DNA from: Bradyrhizobium yuanmingense
Lineage (GTDB): Bacteria > Pseudomonadota > Alphaproteobacteria > Rhizobiales > Xanthobacteraceae
Direction: 5' to 3'
Length of the DNA stretch: 64,000 bases
Assembly (NCBI RefSeq): GCF_029167105.1
Contig: NZ_JARFML010000001.1
Coordinates: 310,001 to 374,000, forward strand
This document shows, piece after piece, positions 46,494 to 59,347 of this stretch (its first letter is position 1; each line of letters opens with the position of its first letter). The position numbers and the translations under genes were made by a program. The notes below the pieces were generated by a model. That model did no database searches. It had not been told where the DNA came from and was given only the letters and a program-made list of their open reading frames with translations.

Positions 46494-46585
46494 CGTAGGG
46501 TGGGCAAAGCAAAGCGTGCCCACCACCTTCTTTCGTTCGAACGAAGAAGTGGGCACGGCGCGTTGCGCCTTTTGCCCACCCTACG
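46494..46585. repeat. Palindromic repeat, GTAGGGTGGGCAAAGC family
   Basis: CGTAGGGTGGGCAAAGC on the left and GCCTTTTGCCCACCCTACG on the right pair, with inner GTGCCCAC...GTGGGCAC arms and a TTCGTTCGAACGAA core. It lies between the convergent ligD and DUF3309 genes. Confidence 0.85.
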
Positions 46586-46595
46586 AAGTCTGCAT

Positions 46596-46760
46596 CTAGA
46601 TCCTTCCCATCAGCAGCAGGATCAGCAGGATGACGATGACAAGCCCGAGGCCGCCGCCGCCGTAATAGCCGGTGCCATAGAACGGCCCGCCGCCGATGCC
46701 GCTGAAGCCGCCGAGCAGGGCGATGATCAGAATGATCAGAATGATCGTGCCGATTGACAT
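46596..46760 (-). CDS. DUF3309 family mini membrane protein
   Basis: 54-residue protein. It starts MSIGTIILIILIIALLGGFS, then a Gly/Tyr-rich turn (GTGYYGGGGLG), then a second hydrophobic segment ending LLLMGRI. This is the DUF3309 pattern common in alphaproteobacteria, function unknown. GGAGGAG stands 7 bases before ATG 46760. Confidence 0.85.
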   Translation of the reverse strand: MSIGTIILIILIIALLGGFSGIGGGPFYGTGYYGGGGLGLVIVILLILLLMGRI

Positions 46761-46943
46761 GCGAATCTCCTCCAGCCCTTGTTCAAAGGGTCGTTTGCAC
46801 CTGTCCCGTGTGCAGGGGCAACTTGCCGCAGGTTCTATAGTTCCGGCCATGACGGGGCCGGTCACAGGATCAACTCGCATGGAACCTTTTCTGGTCTCGC
46901 CGGCATGAGGATGTGAGGAACAGTCACCACAGGACCATGGACC

Positions 46944-47261
46944 ATGTCAGCACCGCTCGTCGTCTCGATTCCGCATCGTCTCGGCCGTGAGGAGGCGGTG
47001 CGCCGGCTCAAGACGGGGCTCGGCCGCGCCGCGGCGAGCATTCCGGTGATGCAGGTCGAAGAGGAACGCTGGAGCGGCGACACTCTGGCCTTCCGCATCC
47101 GCGCGCTCGGCCAAGTTGCGACGGGGCAGGTCGATGTCGGCGACGATCAGGTCCGGGTCGAGGTGGTGCTGCCCTGGCTGCTGCAGCGCTTCGCCGAGAT
47201 GGCGCGGGCGACGATCAAGAAGCGCGGCCAATTGCTGCTGACCAAAGACGGGGAGAAGTAA
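46944..47261 (+). CDS. Polyhydroxyalkanoic acid system family protein
   Basis: 105-residue protein beginning MSAPLVVSIPHRLGREEAVR, with ERWSGDTLAFRIRALGQVAT in the middle. This is the pattern of the PHA_gran_rgn family, small proteins found with or on polyhydroxyalkanoate granules. No PHA synthase genes are in the window. It is convergent with treY, 2 bases apart. Confidence 0.8.
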   Translation: MSAPLVVSIPHRLGREEAVRRLKTGLGRAAASIPVMQVEEERWSGDTLAFRIRALGQVATGQVDVGDDQVRVEVVLPWLLQRFAEMARATIKKRGQLLLTKDGEK

Positions 47262-47263
47262 CT

Positions 47264-50080
<2,817 letters not shown>

Positions 50081-50081
50081 T

Positions 50082-51833
50082 CTAACCTCCGAGGCGCCAG
50101 ACCACCGACCAGGGCGTGAGCCGCTCGCCGGCGCCGCCGCCCCAGATCGGCGTGCCCGCGCTGACGCTGGAGGTGATCTCGTGATCGGACAGATTGGCGA
50201 CAAGGCGTAACGTGGTGCCGTCGCCCATGCGCCAATGTGCGGTGACGAGGCCGTTGTCGGCCGCCTCGGCATCACCGAAGCTTGCGCCCCTCAGCCGCGG
50301 CACGATCTCCTTGCGACGGACGCCGAGCAACTCCCGAACCAGCGCAAGCCGCGCATCCTGTTGCGGCGTGCGGCCGGTCCAGTCGAGCACGGCCGATTGC
50401 AGCGTTGCCGCATCGAGCGGGTCGGGGACCTCGTCGCCGTATTTCTCGTAAGCCCAGGCATATTCCCGCTTGCGCCCCTTGCGCACGGCATCGGCTAACC
50501 CGCCCTGGAAATCGCAGAAGAACGGGAAGGGGACCCTCGAGCCCCATTCCTCGCCCTGAAACAGCATCGGCACCATCGGCGCGAGCAGGGTGACCGCGAG
50601 CGCGGCCTCGATCTGCTGTGGCGATGCCAGGCTTTCCAGCCGCTCGCCCAGCGGGCGATTGCCGATCTGGTCGTGGTTCTGCAGGAAATTGACGAAGGTC
50701 GCCGGCGGCAGCTGGCCGCTCGGCTCGCCGCGCGGCTTCTTGCCCCAGAATTCCGAGATCTCGCCCTGATAGACGAAGCCCGAGGCGAGCGCGCGTGCCA
50801 GATCCATGCGCGGCGTCTGGTAATCGCCATAGTAGCCGGCATGCTCGCCGGTCAGCATCACGTGCCAGACGTGATGATAATCGTCGTTCCACTGCCCGCG
50901 ATATTTACCGTTCGGCGGGTCCTGCGCGGCATCGAGCAGGCTGGCGCGGTTGTCGCCGTTCTCCAGCACGAGATGGATGTGGCGCCCCGTGGCCTTGGCG
51001 AGCTCGCCGGTGGCGACGCTGAGGTCCTGCAGCATGGACTGCTCGCCGGGGATCGCCATGATGTGATTGGCGGCGTCGAGCCTGAGGCCGTCGAAGCGGT
51101 AGTCGCCGAGCCAGGACAGCGCGTTCTCCACGGCGAAGGCTCGCACCTGCGGCACGCGATAATCGATCGCGCTGCCCCACGGCGTGTGCGCATCGGTGAA
51201 GAAGGTCGGCGCGTAACGGCCGAGGTAGTTTCCTTCCGGTCCGAAGTGATTGTAGACGACGTCGAGGAACACCATCAGCCCGCGCAGATGCGCCTCGTCG
51301 ATCAGCGTCTTCAGGTCTTCGGGCCGGCCATAGGCGCTGTCCGGCGCGTACCACAGCACGCCGTCGTAGCCCCAGCCGCGGCGTCCTGCGAAGTCGGCGA
51401 GCGGCATCAATTCCAGCGCATTGATGCCGGTCGCGGCGAGGTGATCGAGCTTGTCGATCATGGCGCGATAGGTGCCTTCGGACGTGAAGGTGCCGACATG
51501 GGTCTCGACCAGCACCGTCTCTTCCCAGGGACGGCCGCGCCAATCGCGCGCGCGCCAGACGAAGGCATCGTGATCGATCACCTCGCTCGGGCCGAACACG
51601 TCGTCGGGCTGGAAGGCCGAAGCGGGATCCGGCACGTCGATGTCGTCGTCGATCCTGAACTTGTACTTGCTGCTAGATGACAAGCCGGCGATCTCGGCGA
51701 CGAACCAGCCATCCTGCCGGCGCTGCATCGCGTGCCTGCGGTCGAGCAGGAGATCGACGCGGCGCGCGGCCGGCGCCCACAGCCGGAACGACACGCCGTC
51801 CTTGGTCGGCCTCGCCCCGAAGGATGGCCTCAT
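50082..51833 (-). CDS. treZ: Malto-oligosyltrehalose trehalohydrolase
   Basis: 583-residue GH13 enzyme that releases trehalose from maltooligosyl-trehalose made by TreY. An N-terminal CBM48-like domain (VSFRLWAPAARRVDLLL) precedes the barrel. Catalytic residues lie in GLRLDAANHI, LVLENGDNRA and FLQNHDQIGNRPLGERL. Its ATG overlaps the glgX stop by 4 bases. Confidence 0.95.
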   Translation of the reverse strand: MRPSFGARPTKDGVSFRLWAPAARRVDLLLDRRHAMQRRQDGWFVAEIAGLSSSSKYKFRIDDDIDVPDPASAFQPDDVFGPSEVIDHDAFVWRARDWRGRPWEETVLVETHVGTFTSEGTYRAMIDKLDHLAATGINALELMPLADFAGRRGWGYDGVLWYAPDSAYGRPEDLKTLIDEAHLRGLMVFLDVVYNHFGPEGNYLGRYAPTFFTDAHTPWGSAIDYRVPQVRAFAVENALSWLGDYRFDGLRLDAANHIMAIPGEQSMLQDLSVATGELAKATGRHIHLVLENGDNRASLLDAAQDPPNGKYRGQWNDDYHHVWHVMLTGEHAGYYGDYQTPRMDLARALASGFVYQGEISEFWGKKPRGEPSGQLPPATFVNFLQNHDQIGNRPLGERLESLASPQQIEAALAVTLLAPMVPMLFQGEEWGSRVPFPFFCDFQGGLADAVRKGRKREYAWAYEKYGDEVPDPLDAATLQSAVLDWTGRTPQQDARLALVRELLGVRRKEIVPRLRGASFGDAEAADNGLVTAHWRMGDGTTLRLVANLSDHEITSSVSAGTPIWGGGAGERLTPWSVVWRLGG

Positions 51834-53908
51834 AGCGCGCCTGCGAAGGCGAGCACGGAGCGCGGCGGCGCCTTGCTGTCGCTCCCGGGCAGGAAGTCGA
51901 TCGTATTCAGCTTGGCATCGGTCGTGTTCAGCAGCTGCTGCCAGCTCTTGTATTCGGTCATTTTGGGCAATTTGAATGCGATCTCTTCGGGAGCGGCGTT
52001 CAGTACGATAAAGATCGCAGCCCCACCCGGTTCCATCGGGCCCATCACATAGGAGAGAAACCGCCCATCCGGGAATGTCCAGTCACTCTCCGTCATCTCG
52101 TTGCCGGCGGGCGTCAGCCACAATGCGCCGTAGGAGACGCCGTCCTTGGGGCGGCCGTCGAGCCAGCGATGGCTGCGCAGCTGTGAGAAACGGCGGCGGA
52201 TGTCGGCGAGCTGGGCGACGAAGTCGATCATGTCGTCGCCGTCCTTGCCGAGATTGTCCCAGCCGACCCAGCCGACCTCGTTGTCCTGGCAATAGGCGTT
52301 GTTGTTGCCGGATTGCGAGTTGCCGACCTCGTCGCCGGCGAGGATCAGCGGAACGCCCTGCGCCAGCATCAGGCAGGCCAGCACGTTCTTGCGCAGCTGA
52401 CGGCGCAGGCTGATGATATCAGGATCGTTTGTCGGCCCCTCGACGCCGCAATTGTTGCTGTGATTGTCGTTGGAGCCGTCGCGATTGTCCTCGCCGTTGG
52501 CCTCGTTGTGCTTCTCGTTGTAGCTGAAGAGGTCGGCGAGCGTGAAGCCGTCGTGGACGGTGATGTGGTTGATGCTGGCGCGTGGCCGCCGTCCATCGTG
52601 GTTGAACAGGTCGGAGGACGCGGTCATGCGGCTGGAAATGTCGCCGATCAGGCTGCCTTCGCCGCTCCAGTAGCGGCGCATGGCGCTGCGATAGCGGTCG
52701 TTCCATTCCGACCATTGCGAGGGAAAGGCGCCGACCTGATAGCCGCCGAGGCCGAGGTCCCACGGCTCGGCGACGAGCTTGACCGTCGCCAGCACCGGGT
52801 CCTGCCGTACCGCGGTCAGGAACGAGCTGCCGCGATCGAAACCGTTCGGCCCGCGCGCCAGCGTGGTGGCAAGGTCGAAGCGGAAGCCGTCGACATGGCA
52901 GACCTCGACCCAGTAGCGCAGGGAATCCATCACCATCTGCAGCACGCGCGGATGGGCGAGGTTCACCGACGAGCCGCAGCCGGTGAAGTCGTCGTAATAG
53001 CGCGGGTTCTCGCGGTTCAGCCAATAATAGGAGGCGTTGTCGATGCCGCGATAGCACAGCGTCGGACCGAGATGATTTCCCTCGGCGGTGTGGTTGTAGA
53101 CGACGTCGAGCATCACCTCGATGCCGGCATCGTGCAGCCGCGCCACCGTAGTGCGGAAGGAATCGAGCGCGTTGTCCTGGGCGTAGCGTGGCTCGGGCGC
53201 AAAGAACGACAGCGTGTTGTAGCCCCAGTAATTGGCGAGTTTCTTTTCCACCAGGATGCGGTCGTCAACGAAGCTGTGGACCGGCAGCAGCTCGACCGTG
53301 GTGACGCCGAGCTTCTTCAGGTGCTCGATCATCGCGGGCGATGACAGGCCGCCATAGGTGCCGCGCAGATTCGGCGGAACGTCCTCGCGCTTCTGCGTCA
53401 GGCCCTTGACGTGGGCCTCGTAGATGATCGTGTCTTCCCAGGGAATATTCGGCCGGATCTCGCGGCGGCCCCAGTTGAAGGTCTCGTCGACCACGACGGC
53501 CTTGGGCATGCCGCGCGCATTGTCGCGCCGGTCGAACGACAGGTCCTCGCGCGGGCTTCCGGTGCGGTAGGCGAAATGCGCATCGCTCCAGACCAGGCGC
53601 CCGGCAAGCCGCTTGGCGTAGGGGTCGAGCAGCAGCTTGTTGGCGTTGAAGCGATGGCCGTGCTCGGGCTCGTAGGGGCCGTGCACGCGATAGCCGTAGA
53701 GCTGGCCCGGCGCGACGTCGTTGAGATAGCCGTGCCAGACGTCCTCGGTCTTCTCGGGCAGCTCGATGCGCTCGAGCTCGCGGCGGCCTTGGGTGTCGAA
53801 CAGACAGAGCTCGACCTTCTGCGCGTTGGCGGAGAACAGCGCGAAATTGGTGCCGCGTCCGTCCCAGCTTGCGCCGAGCCGTGCGGGCGATCCGGCAGTC
53901 AGGCGCAT
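51830..53908 (-). CDS. glgX: Glycogen debranching enzyme GlgX
   Basis: 692-residue isoamylase-type GH13 enzyme that cuts alpha-1,6 branches from glycogen trimmed by phosphorylase, giving linear maltodextrins for TreY. The CBM48 domain is at the N-terminus (LGASWDGRGTNFALFSANA). Catalytic residues lie in GFRFDLATTL, KLVAEPWDLG and TVHDGFTLAD. It begins 3 bases after glgB ends. Confidence 0.96.
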   Translation of the reverse strand: MRLTAGSPARLGASWDGRGTNFALFSANAQKVELCLFDTQGRRELERIELPEKTEDVWHGYLNDVAPGQLYGYRVHGPYEPEHGHRFNANKLLLDPYAKRLAGRLVWSDAHFAYRTGSPREDLSFDRRDNARGMPKAVVVDETFNWGRREIRPNIPWEDTIIYEAHVKGLTQKREDVPPNLRGTYGGLSSPAMIEHLKKLGVTTVELLPVHSFVDDRILVEKKLANYWGYNTLSFFAPEPRYAQDNALDSFRTTVARLHDAGIEVMLDVVYNHTAEGNHLGPTLCYRGIDNASYYWLNRENPRYYDDFTGCGSSVNLAHPRVLQMVMDSLRYWVEVCHVDGFRFDLATTLARGPNGFDRGSSFLTAVRQDPVLATVKLVAEPWDLGLGGYQVGAFPSQWSEWNDRYRSAMRRYWSGEGSLIGDISSRMTASSDLFNHDGRRPRASINHITVHDGFTLADLFSYNEKHNEANGEDNRDGSNDNHSNNCGVEGPTNDPDIISLRRQLRKNVLACLMLAQGVPLILAGDEVGNSQSGNNNAYCQDNEVGWVGWDNLGKDGDDMIDFVAQLADIRRRFSQLRSHRWLDGRPKDGVSYGALWLTPAGNEMTESDWTFPDGRFLSYVMGPMEPGGAAIFIVLNAAPEEIAFKLPKMTEYKSWQQLLNTTDAKLNTIDFLPGSDSKAPPRSVLAFAGAL

Positions 53909-53911
53909 CGA

Positions 53912-56050
53912 TCAGCTTTCCGGAACGAGGAAGATCGCAGCCAGCGGCGGAATGGTGAGGCGCAGCTCGCCGCCCTCGGCATTGACTTCGCCGACATTAC
54001 CGACATTGCTGCCGCCGTAATGGGCGGAATCGGAGTTGAGCACTTCCTTCCACTTGCCGCCGAAGGGCACGCGAACGCGATAGTTCTGGTAGACGTTGGG
54101 CGAGAAGTTGACGATGACGAGACACCGCGCGTGCTCGTCGAATCCCTTGCGCAGCCAGGCGAAGACGTTGCGGTTGGCATCATCGGTGATCAGCCATTCG
54201 AAGCCGGCCTGCTCGCAATCCATCTGGTGCAGCGCCGGCACCGCGCGGTAGAGCCGGTTGAGGTCGCGGATCAAGGCCTGGACGCCGGAATGGACCTTGT
54301 ATTCGAGCAGGTGCCAGTCGAGCGAATGGTCGTGATTCCATTCGCGGCTCTGCGCGATCTCGGCGCCCATGAACAGGAGCTTCTTGCCGGGATGGCCGAA
54401 CATGAAGCTGTAATAAGCGCGCAAATTGGCAAAGCGCTGCCACTCGTCGCCGGGCATGCGGCCGAGGATCGAGCGCTTGCCGTGCACGACCTCGTCATGC
54501 GACAGCGGCAGGATGAAGTTCTCCGAGAACGCATAGTGCAGGCCGAACAGGATCTCGCCGTGGTGATGCTTGCGGTGGATCGGATCCTTGCTGATGTAGT
54601 TCAGCGTGTCGTGCATCCAGCCCATGTTCCACTTGTAGCCGAAGCCGAGCCCGCCGAACTCGACCGGGCGCGAGACCTGCGGCCAGGCGGTGGACTCCTC
54701 GGCGGCGGTGGTTGCCTGAGGGAAGCGGGCGAACACTTCCGTGTTGAAGCGGCGCAGGAAGTTGATCGCCTCGATGTTCTCCCGCCCGCCATATTGGTTC
54801 GGGATCCAGGCGTCGGGCGGCCGGCTGTAGTCGAGATAGAGCATGGAGGCGACCGCATCGACGCGCAGGCCGTCGATGGCGTAACGCTCCATCCAGAACA
54901 GCGCATTCGACACCAGGAAGTTCGTCACTTCGGTGCGGCCGTAATTGTAGATCAGCGTGCCCCAGTCGAGGTGGCGGCCCTGGAGCGGGTTGGCGTGCTC
55001 GTAGAGCGCGGTGCCGTCGAAATGGCCGAGCCCGTGCGGATCGTCGGGGAAGTGACCCGGCACCCAGTCGAGCAGCACGCCGATGCCTTCGCGGTGGCAG
55101 GCTTCGATCAGGGCGGCAAAATCCTCAGGGCTGCCGAAGCGGCTGGTCGGCGCATAGAGGCCGGTCGGCTGATAGCCCCAGGAGCCGTCGAACGGATGCT
55201 CGCTCACTGGCAGGAATTCGAGATGGGTGAAGCCCATGTCGCGGGCATAGGCCGGCAGCTGCTCGGCCAGCTCGCGATAGGTCAGCCATTCATTGTTGTC
55301 CTTGCGCCGCCACGAGCCGAGATGCACCTCGTAGATCGACATCGGCGCCGACAATGCGTTGATGCCTTCGGGCGCCGGGCGCGGCCGCGGCAGATGTGCC
55401 TCGTCGAACACGATCGAGGCCGTTTTCGGCCGCAGCTCGCTGGCAAATGCCATCGGATCGGATTTCAGCGGCAGCAGATGACCATGCGGTCCGACGATTT
55501 CGAACTTGTAGTGATCGCCGGCCTTCGCATGCGGGATGAACAATTCCCAATAGCCGTTGCCGCGCACCCGCATCGGATGGCGCCGCCCGTCCCAGAAGTT
55601 GAAGTCGCCGACCACGGAGACGCGCCGCGCGTTCGGCGCGAGCACGACGAAGCCGATGCCGTCGACGCCCTCGAGCCGCATCGGATGCGCGCCGAGCTTG
55701 TCATAGAGACGCTGATGGGTGCCTTCGCCGAGCAAATAGAGGTCGAAATCGGTCAGGATCGGCGGAAAACGATAGGCATCCTCGAACTCGACGACGTCGT
55801 TGCCGAACTTCGCGCGCAGCTGGTAGTGCTTCGAACCGTTGGGCAGGGCGCCGATGAACAGGCCGGAATCGTGGACGCGGTCGAGCGGCGCGACCTCGCC
55901 ATGGTCGCCGACCGCCTCGACATTGGTGGCCTCGGGTAGAAACGCGCGGACAATGCTCTTTCCGCCCTCGGGATGCAGCCCGAGATAGTGGAAGGGGTCG
56001 GAGTGGCGGCCTTCGATGATCGCGTAGGCTTCTGCAGGCAGTTTAGGCAT
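53912..56050 (-). CDS. glgB: 1,4-alpha-glucan branching enzyme GlgB
   Basis: 712-residue GH13 branching enzyme that creates alpha-1,6 branches in the alpha-glucan. It has two N-terminal beta domains ([35 protein letters not shown]). Catalytic residues are in [23 protein letters not shown] and [14 protein letters not shown] 56050 overlaps the end of treS; GTG 56068 is an alternative. In the GlgE pathway GlgB branches the polymer built from maltose-1-phosphate. Confidence 0.96.
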   Translation of the reverse strand: MPKLPAEAYAIIEGRHSDPFHYLGLHPEGGKSIVRAFLPEATNVEAVGDHGEVAPLDRVHDSGLFIGALPNGSKHYQLRAKFGNDVVEFEDAYRFPPILTDFDLYLLGEGTHQRLYDKLGAHPMRLEGVDGIGFVVLAPNARRVSVVGDFNFWDGRRHPMRVRGNGYWELFIPHAKAGDHYKFEIVGPHGHLLPLKSDPMAFASELRPKTASIVFDEAHLPRPRPAPEGINALSAPMSIYEVHLGSWRRKDNNEWLTYRELAEQLPAYARDMGFTHLEFLPVSEHPFDGSWGYQPTGLYAPTSRFGSPEDFAALIEACHREGIGVLLDWVPGHFPDDPHGLGHFDGTALYEHANPLQGRHLDWGTLIYNYGRTEVTNFLVSNALFWMERYAIDGLRVDAVASMLYLDYSRPPDAWIPNQYGGRENIEAINFLRRFNTEVFARFPQATTAAEESTAWPQVSRPVEFGGLGFGYKWNMGWMHDTLNYISKDPIHRKHHHGEILFGLHYAFSENFILPLSHDEVVHGKRSILGRMPGDEWQRFANLRAYYSFMFGHPGKKLLFMGAEIAQSREWNHDHSLDWHLLEYKVHSGVQALIRDLNRLYRAVPALHQMDCEQAGFEWLITDDANRNVFAWLRKGFDEHARCLVIVNFSPNVYQNYRVRVPFGGKWKEVLNSDSAHYGGSNVGNVGEVNAEGGELRLTIPPLAAIFLVPES

Positions 56051-59000
56051 GGGCTTCGCTCTCGGCACTTGACAGAATGCGAAGCAGTCCGGTCAGCGGC
56101 GCATGGAGTCCCTCAGGCCGGCGGGACAGCTCGTACTCTACGTCGTGGAACGCTCGATCCAGGAGGAAAAATCTCAACAGGCCTTCCGCGCAGGACCGAT
56201 CGTCCGGCCACAGCCTCCGATCGGTCATGGCTTCGCGGTAGGCGGACAGGAAGGTCGCGGTGGCGCGCTCGCGCCATTCGGCGAGGGCGGCCGCGAGCCG
56301 GTCCTGCTCGTCGGAAGCACCCGTGAGCGCGCGGCTCAGCGCCACGTTCACAGAAAGGTCGATGGAATGGATCAGGCCGGCGACGTCGCGCGCGGCCGGC
56401 GCCTTGCGGCGCTTGTTGGCCAGCGGCACACGCGGATCGCCGTCGAAGTCGATGATGAAGATATCGTCCTTCACGATCAGAGTTTGCCCGAGCCGGAAGT
56501 CGCCATGATGGCGGATGTTCAACCCGCCGATCTCGGATGGCAAGAGCGCATTGAGGTGGTCGAACAGGTCCGCGCGTGCGGCGATGAGCCGGTCGATCAG
56601 GGGCCGGTCCGTCTCCCGCAGCCCGTCGCGGCTGTCGGCAAGCAGCTCGAGAAGCCGCTCGGCACGCGCCTTGAGGTCGGAGAGCGCAGCCTTGATCTGG
56701 GCGGAGGCGATCGGCTCGGGGGCGAGATCGGCGGGCTCTGCCGCGGCGAGAGCGACGTGCAGCTCGGCGAGCCGCCGGCCGATCTGCGCGATGAAATGCA
56801 GATAGGGCGCCTGCTCCTGGGTCTCGCGCGGCATCTCATCGGCCGGCGCCACGCGCTGCTCGTCGATATAGCGGTCGAGATATCCGGTCGTCACGGTCCA
56901 GCCGTCGCCCTGGTTCTCGACATAGGCATGCAGCACGCCGAGCGCGCTGCGCTGGTTGCCGTCGACCAACTCGACGCTGCCGAGCAGTGCCGGCGTGTTG
57001 GCAAAGCGGGCGACCTCGGTGAGATAGTAGCCGATCTCGATCTCGGGGCTGATGCCGCTTTCCAGCCGCCGATAAATCTTGGCAACGTACTTGTTGTCGA
57101 CCAGCGCGGTGCTGTTCGACTGTTCGATGGCGCGGATGCGTTCGGGCTCCTTGATGGTGTAGTCGGCGAAACGGCTGGTCGCCTTGAACTCGAGCCGCAG
57201 ATTGTTCTCGTCCACGACCAGGTTTTGCGACAGCCCTCGCAAGAACAGACCGATGAAGATCTGCTCGGTCGCGACGTCGAGGAGCGTGCCTTCGCGTGCG
57301 CCCTGGCGGACGGCGGCGAGCGCCTTCGGGTTGAAGCGCTCGCGGTCGAAGCGCACCCACTCGATCTGCATGGGCATCACGTACCGCGTCGTCACCTCGT
57401 CCCGCGTCGTCTCGAAGAACGCGATCCAGGGCCGGTTGTCGCCGATGTCGCTGAACGGTACCGCGGAGGTCAGCGTGGTCCGGATGTGCTTGGGATTGTT
57501 CTCGGGATACCAGCGCGTCCGCGACAGGAAGCCCGGCAGCACGTCGCGCTCGAACACGCCGCGCTCGCGGGCGAGCGAGACCCAGTTCGAGTTCACCGGC
57601 ACGACCAGCGTCTCGAACTCCGGCACCGCGCGCGGGACCACCGGCTCGGACTTGTCGCGCTCCAGAAGCTGGAACCAGTAGAAGCCGTAGGGCCCCAGCG
57701 TGATCATGTAGGGTAGCTCGCCGATGGCGGGAAAGCGCGTGCGGCCGAGCATCTCCTGCGGGATGCGGTCCTTCCACGGCGACAGGTCGAGCTCGGTCGC
57801 CTGCGCGGCGCGCGACAGATTGGCGACGCAGAGGATCACCTCGTCGCGGTATTGGCGGACATAGGCGAGCACGGCGCGGTTGGCCGGGCGGATGAAGGTC
57901 ATGCTGCCGCGGCCGAAGGCGAGCGTCGACTTGCGTACCGAGATCAGCCGCTTGGTGGCGCTGAGCAGCGAGGACAGGCTGCGCGACTGCGCCTCGACGT
58001 TCACCGATTCATAGCCGTAGACCGGATCCATGATCAGCGGCGCGTAGAGGCGGGCGGGGTCGCAGCGCGAGAAGCCGCCGTTGCGGTCCGGGCTCCATTG
58101 CATCGGTGTGCGGACGCCGTTGCGGTCGCCGAGATAGATGTTGTCGCCCATCCCGATCTCGTCGCCGTAATAGATGATCGGCGTGCCCGGGAACGACAGC
58201 AGCAGCGAGTTCATCAACTCGATCTTGCGCCGGTCGTTGTCCATCAGCGGCGCAAGGCGCCGGCGGATGCCGACATTGATGCGCGCGCGGGGATCGTTGG
58301 CGTAGGTGGTCCAGAGATAGTCGCGCTCGACGTCGGTGACCATCTCCAGCGTCAGCTCGTCGTGATTGCGCAGGAACAGCGCCCATTGGCAGCTTGCCGG
58401 GATGTCCGGCGTCTGGCGCAGGATGTCGGTGATCGGGAAGCGGTCCTCCTGGGCGATCGCCATGTAGATGCGCGGCATCAACGGGAAATGGTAAGCCATG
58501 TGGCATTCGTCGCCACGGCCGAAATATTCCTGCACGTCCTCGGGCCATTGATTGGCCTCGGCCAGCAGCAGCTTGCCCTTGGAGTACGCGTCCAGCTCCT
58601 GGCGCAGGCGCTTGATGATCGCATGGGTCTCGGGAAGGTTCTCGTTCGAGGTGCCCTCGCGCTCGCACAGATAGGGAATGGCATCTAACCGGAAGCCGTC
58701 GACGCCGGCATCGAGCCAGCGCTTCATCACCTGGATGATGGCGCTGACCACGCGCGGATTGTCGAAATTGAGATCGGGCTGGTGCGAGAAGAAGCGGTGC
58801 CAGTAGAACGCGCCGGCCTCCGGATCCCAGGTCCAGTTCGACTTCTCGGTGTCGGTGAAGATGATGCGTGTGCCCTGATATTTCTGGTCGGTGTCGCTCC
58901 AGACATACCAGTTGCGCGCGCTCGAGCCCGGCTGGCTGCGCCGCGCGCGCTTGAACCATTTGTGCTGGTCCGAGGTGTGGTTGACGACGAGCTCGGTGAT

Positions 59001-59336
59001 GACGCGCAGGCCGCGCTTCTGCGCTTCCTGGATGAACCGCTTGAAGTCTTTCATCGTCCCGAAATCGGGATTGACCGCGCCGTAATCGGCGATGTCGTAG
59101 CCGTCGTCGCGGCCGGGCGAAGGGTAGAACGGCAGCAGCCACAGCGCGGTGACGCCGAGCTCCTGCAGATAGGGCAGCCGCTCGGTCAGGCCGGCGAAGT
59201 CGCCGATACCGTCATTGTTGCTGTCGGCGAAGGCCTTGACGTGGAGCTGGTAGATGATGGCGTCTTTGTACCAGAGCTCATCCACGATCTCGGCAGCCTC
59301 AGCCTTCTTGGTATCGACGGAAGACAGAACATTCAT
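56043..59336 (-). CDS. treS: Trehalose synthase-maltokinase fusion (TreS-Mak)
   Basis: 1097-residue fusion. The N-terminal TreS part (about 1-560) interconverts trehalose and maltose, with nucleophile D218 ([10 protein letters not shown]), acid/base E260 ([10 protein letters not shown]) and [11 protein letters not shown]. The C-terminal half (about 620-1097) is a maltokinase-like domain with kinase motifs HGDFRLGQ and IIDFDGDP, which would phosphorylate maltose to maltose-1-phosphate. Fusion lets trehalose be channelled to the GlgE substrate. It lies 11 bases after glgE and overlaps glgB by 8 bases. Confidence 0.94.
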   Translation of the reverse strand: MNVLSSVDTKKAEAAEIVDELWYKDAIIYQLHVKAFADSNNDGIGDFAGLTERLPYLQELGVTALWLLPFYPSPGRDDGYDIADYGAVNPDFGTMKDFKRFIQEAQKRGLRVITELVVNHTSDQHKWFKRARRSQPGSSARNWYVWSDTDQKYQGTRIIFTDTEKSNWTWDPEAGAFYWHRFFSHQPDLNFDNPRVVSAIIQVMKRWLDAGVDGFRLDAIPYLCEREGTSNENLPETHAIIKRLRQELDAYSKGKLLLAEANQWPEDVQEYFGRGDECHMAYHFPLMPRIYMAIAQEDRFPITDILRQTPDIPASCQWALFLRNHDELTLEMVTDVERDYLWTTYANDPRARINVGIRRRLAPLMDNDRRKIELMNSLLLSFPGTPIIYYGDEIGMGDNIYLGDRNGVRTPMQWSPDRNGGFSRCDPARLYAPLIMDPVYGYESVNVEAQSRSLSSLLSATKRLISVRKSTLAFGRGSMTFIRPANRAVLAYVRQYRDEVILCVANLSRAAQATELDLSPWKDRIPQEMLGRTRFPAIGELPYMITLGPYGFYWFQLLERDKSEPVVPRAVPEFETLVVPVNSNWVSLARERGVFERDVLPGFLSRTRWYPENNPKHIRTTLTSAVPFSDIGDNRPWIAFFETTRDEVTTRYVMPMQIEWVRFDRERFNPKALAAVRQGAREGTLLDVATEQIFIGLFLRGLSQNLVVDENNLRLEFKATSRFADYTIKEPERIRAIEQSNSTALVDNKYVAKIYRRLESGISPEIEIGYYLTEVARFANTPALLGSVELVDGNQRSALGVLHAYVENQGDGWTVTTGYLDRYIDEQRVAPADEMPRETQEQAPYLHFIAQIGRRLAELHVALAAAEPADLAPEPIASAQIKAALSDLKARAERLLELLADSRDGLRETDRPLIDRLIAARADLFDHLNALLPSEIGGLNIRHHGDFRLGQTLIVKDDIFIIDFDGDPRVPLANKRRKAPAARDVAGLIHSIDLSVNVALSRALTGASDEQDRLAAALAEWRERATATFLSAYREAMTDRRLWPDDRSCAEGLLRFFLLDRAFHDVEYELSRRPEGLHAPLTGLLRILSSAESEAHA

Positions 59337-59347
59337 GGCGTGAGCCC

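Noticed and set aside
53411..55939. 842-codon rightward open frame opposite glgX-glgB
   Set aside because: Shadow frame; glgX and glgB have all catalytic motifs on the other strand.
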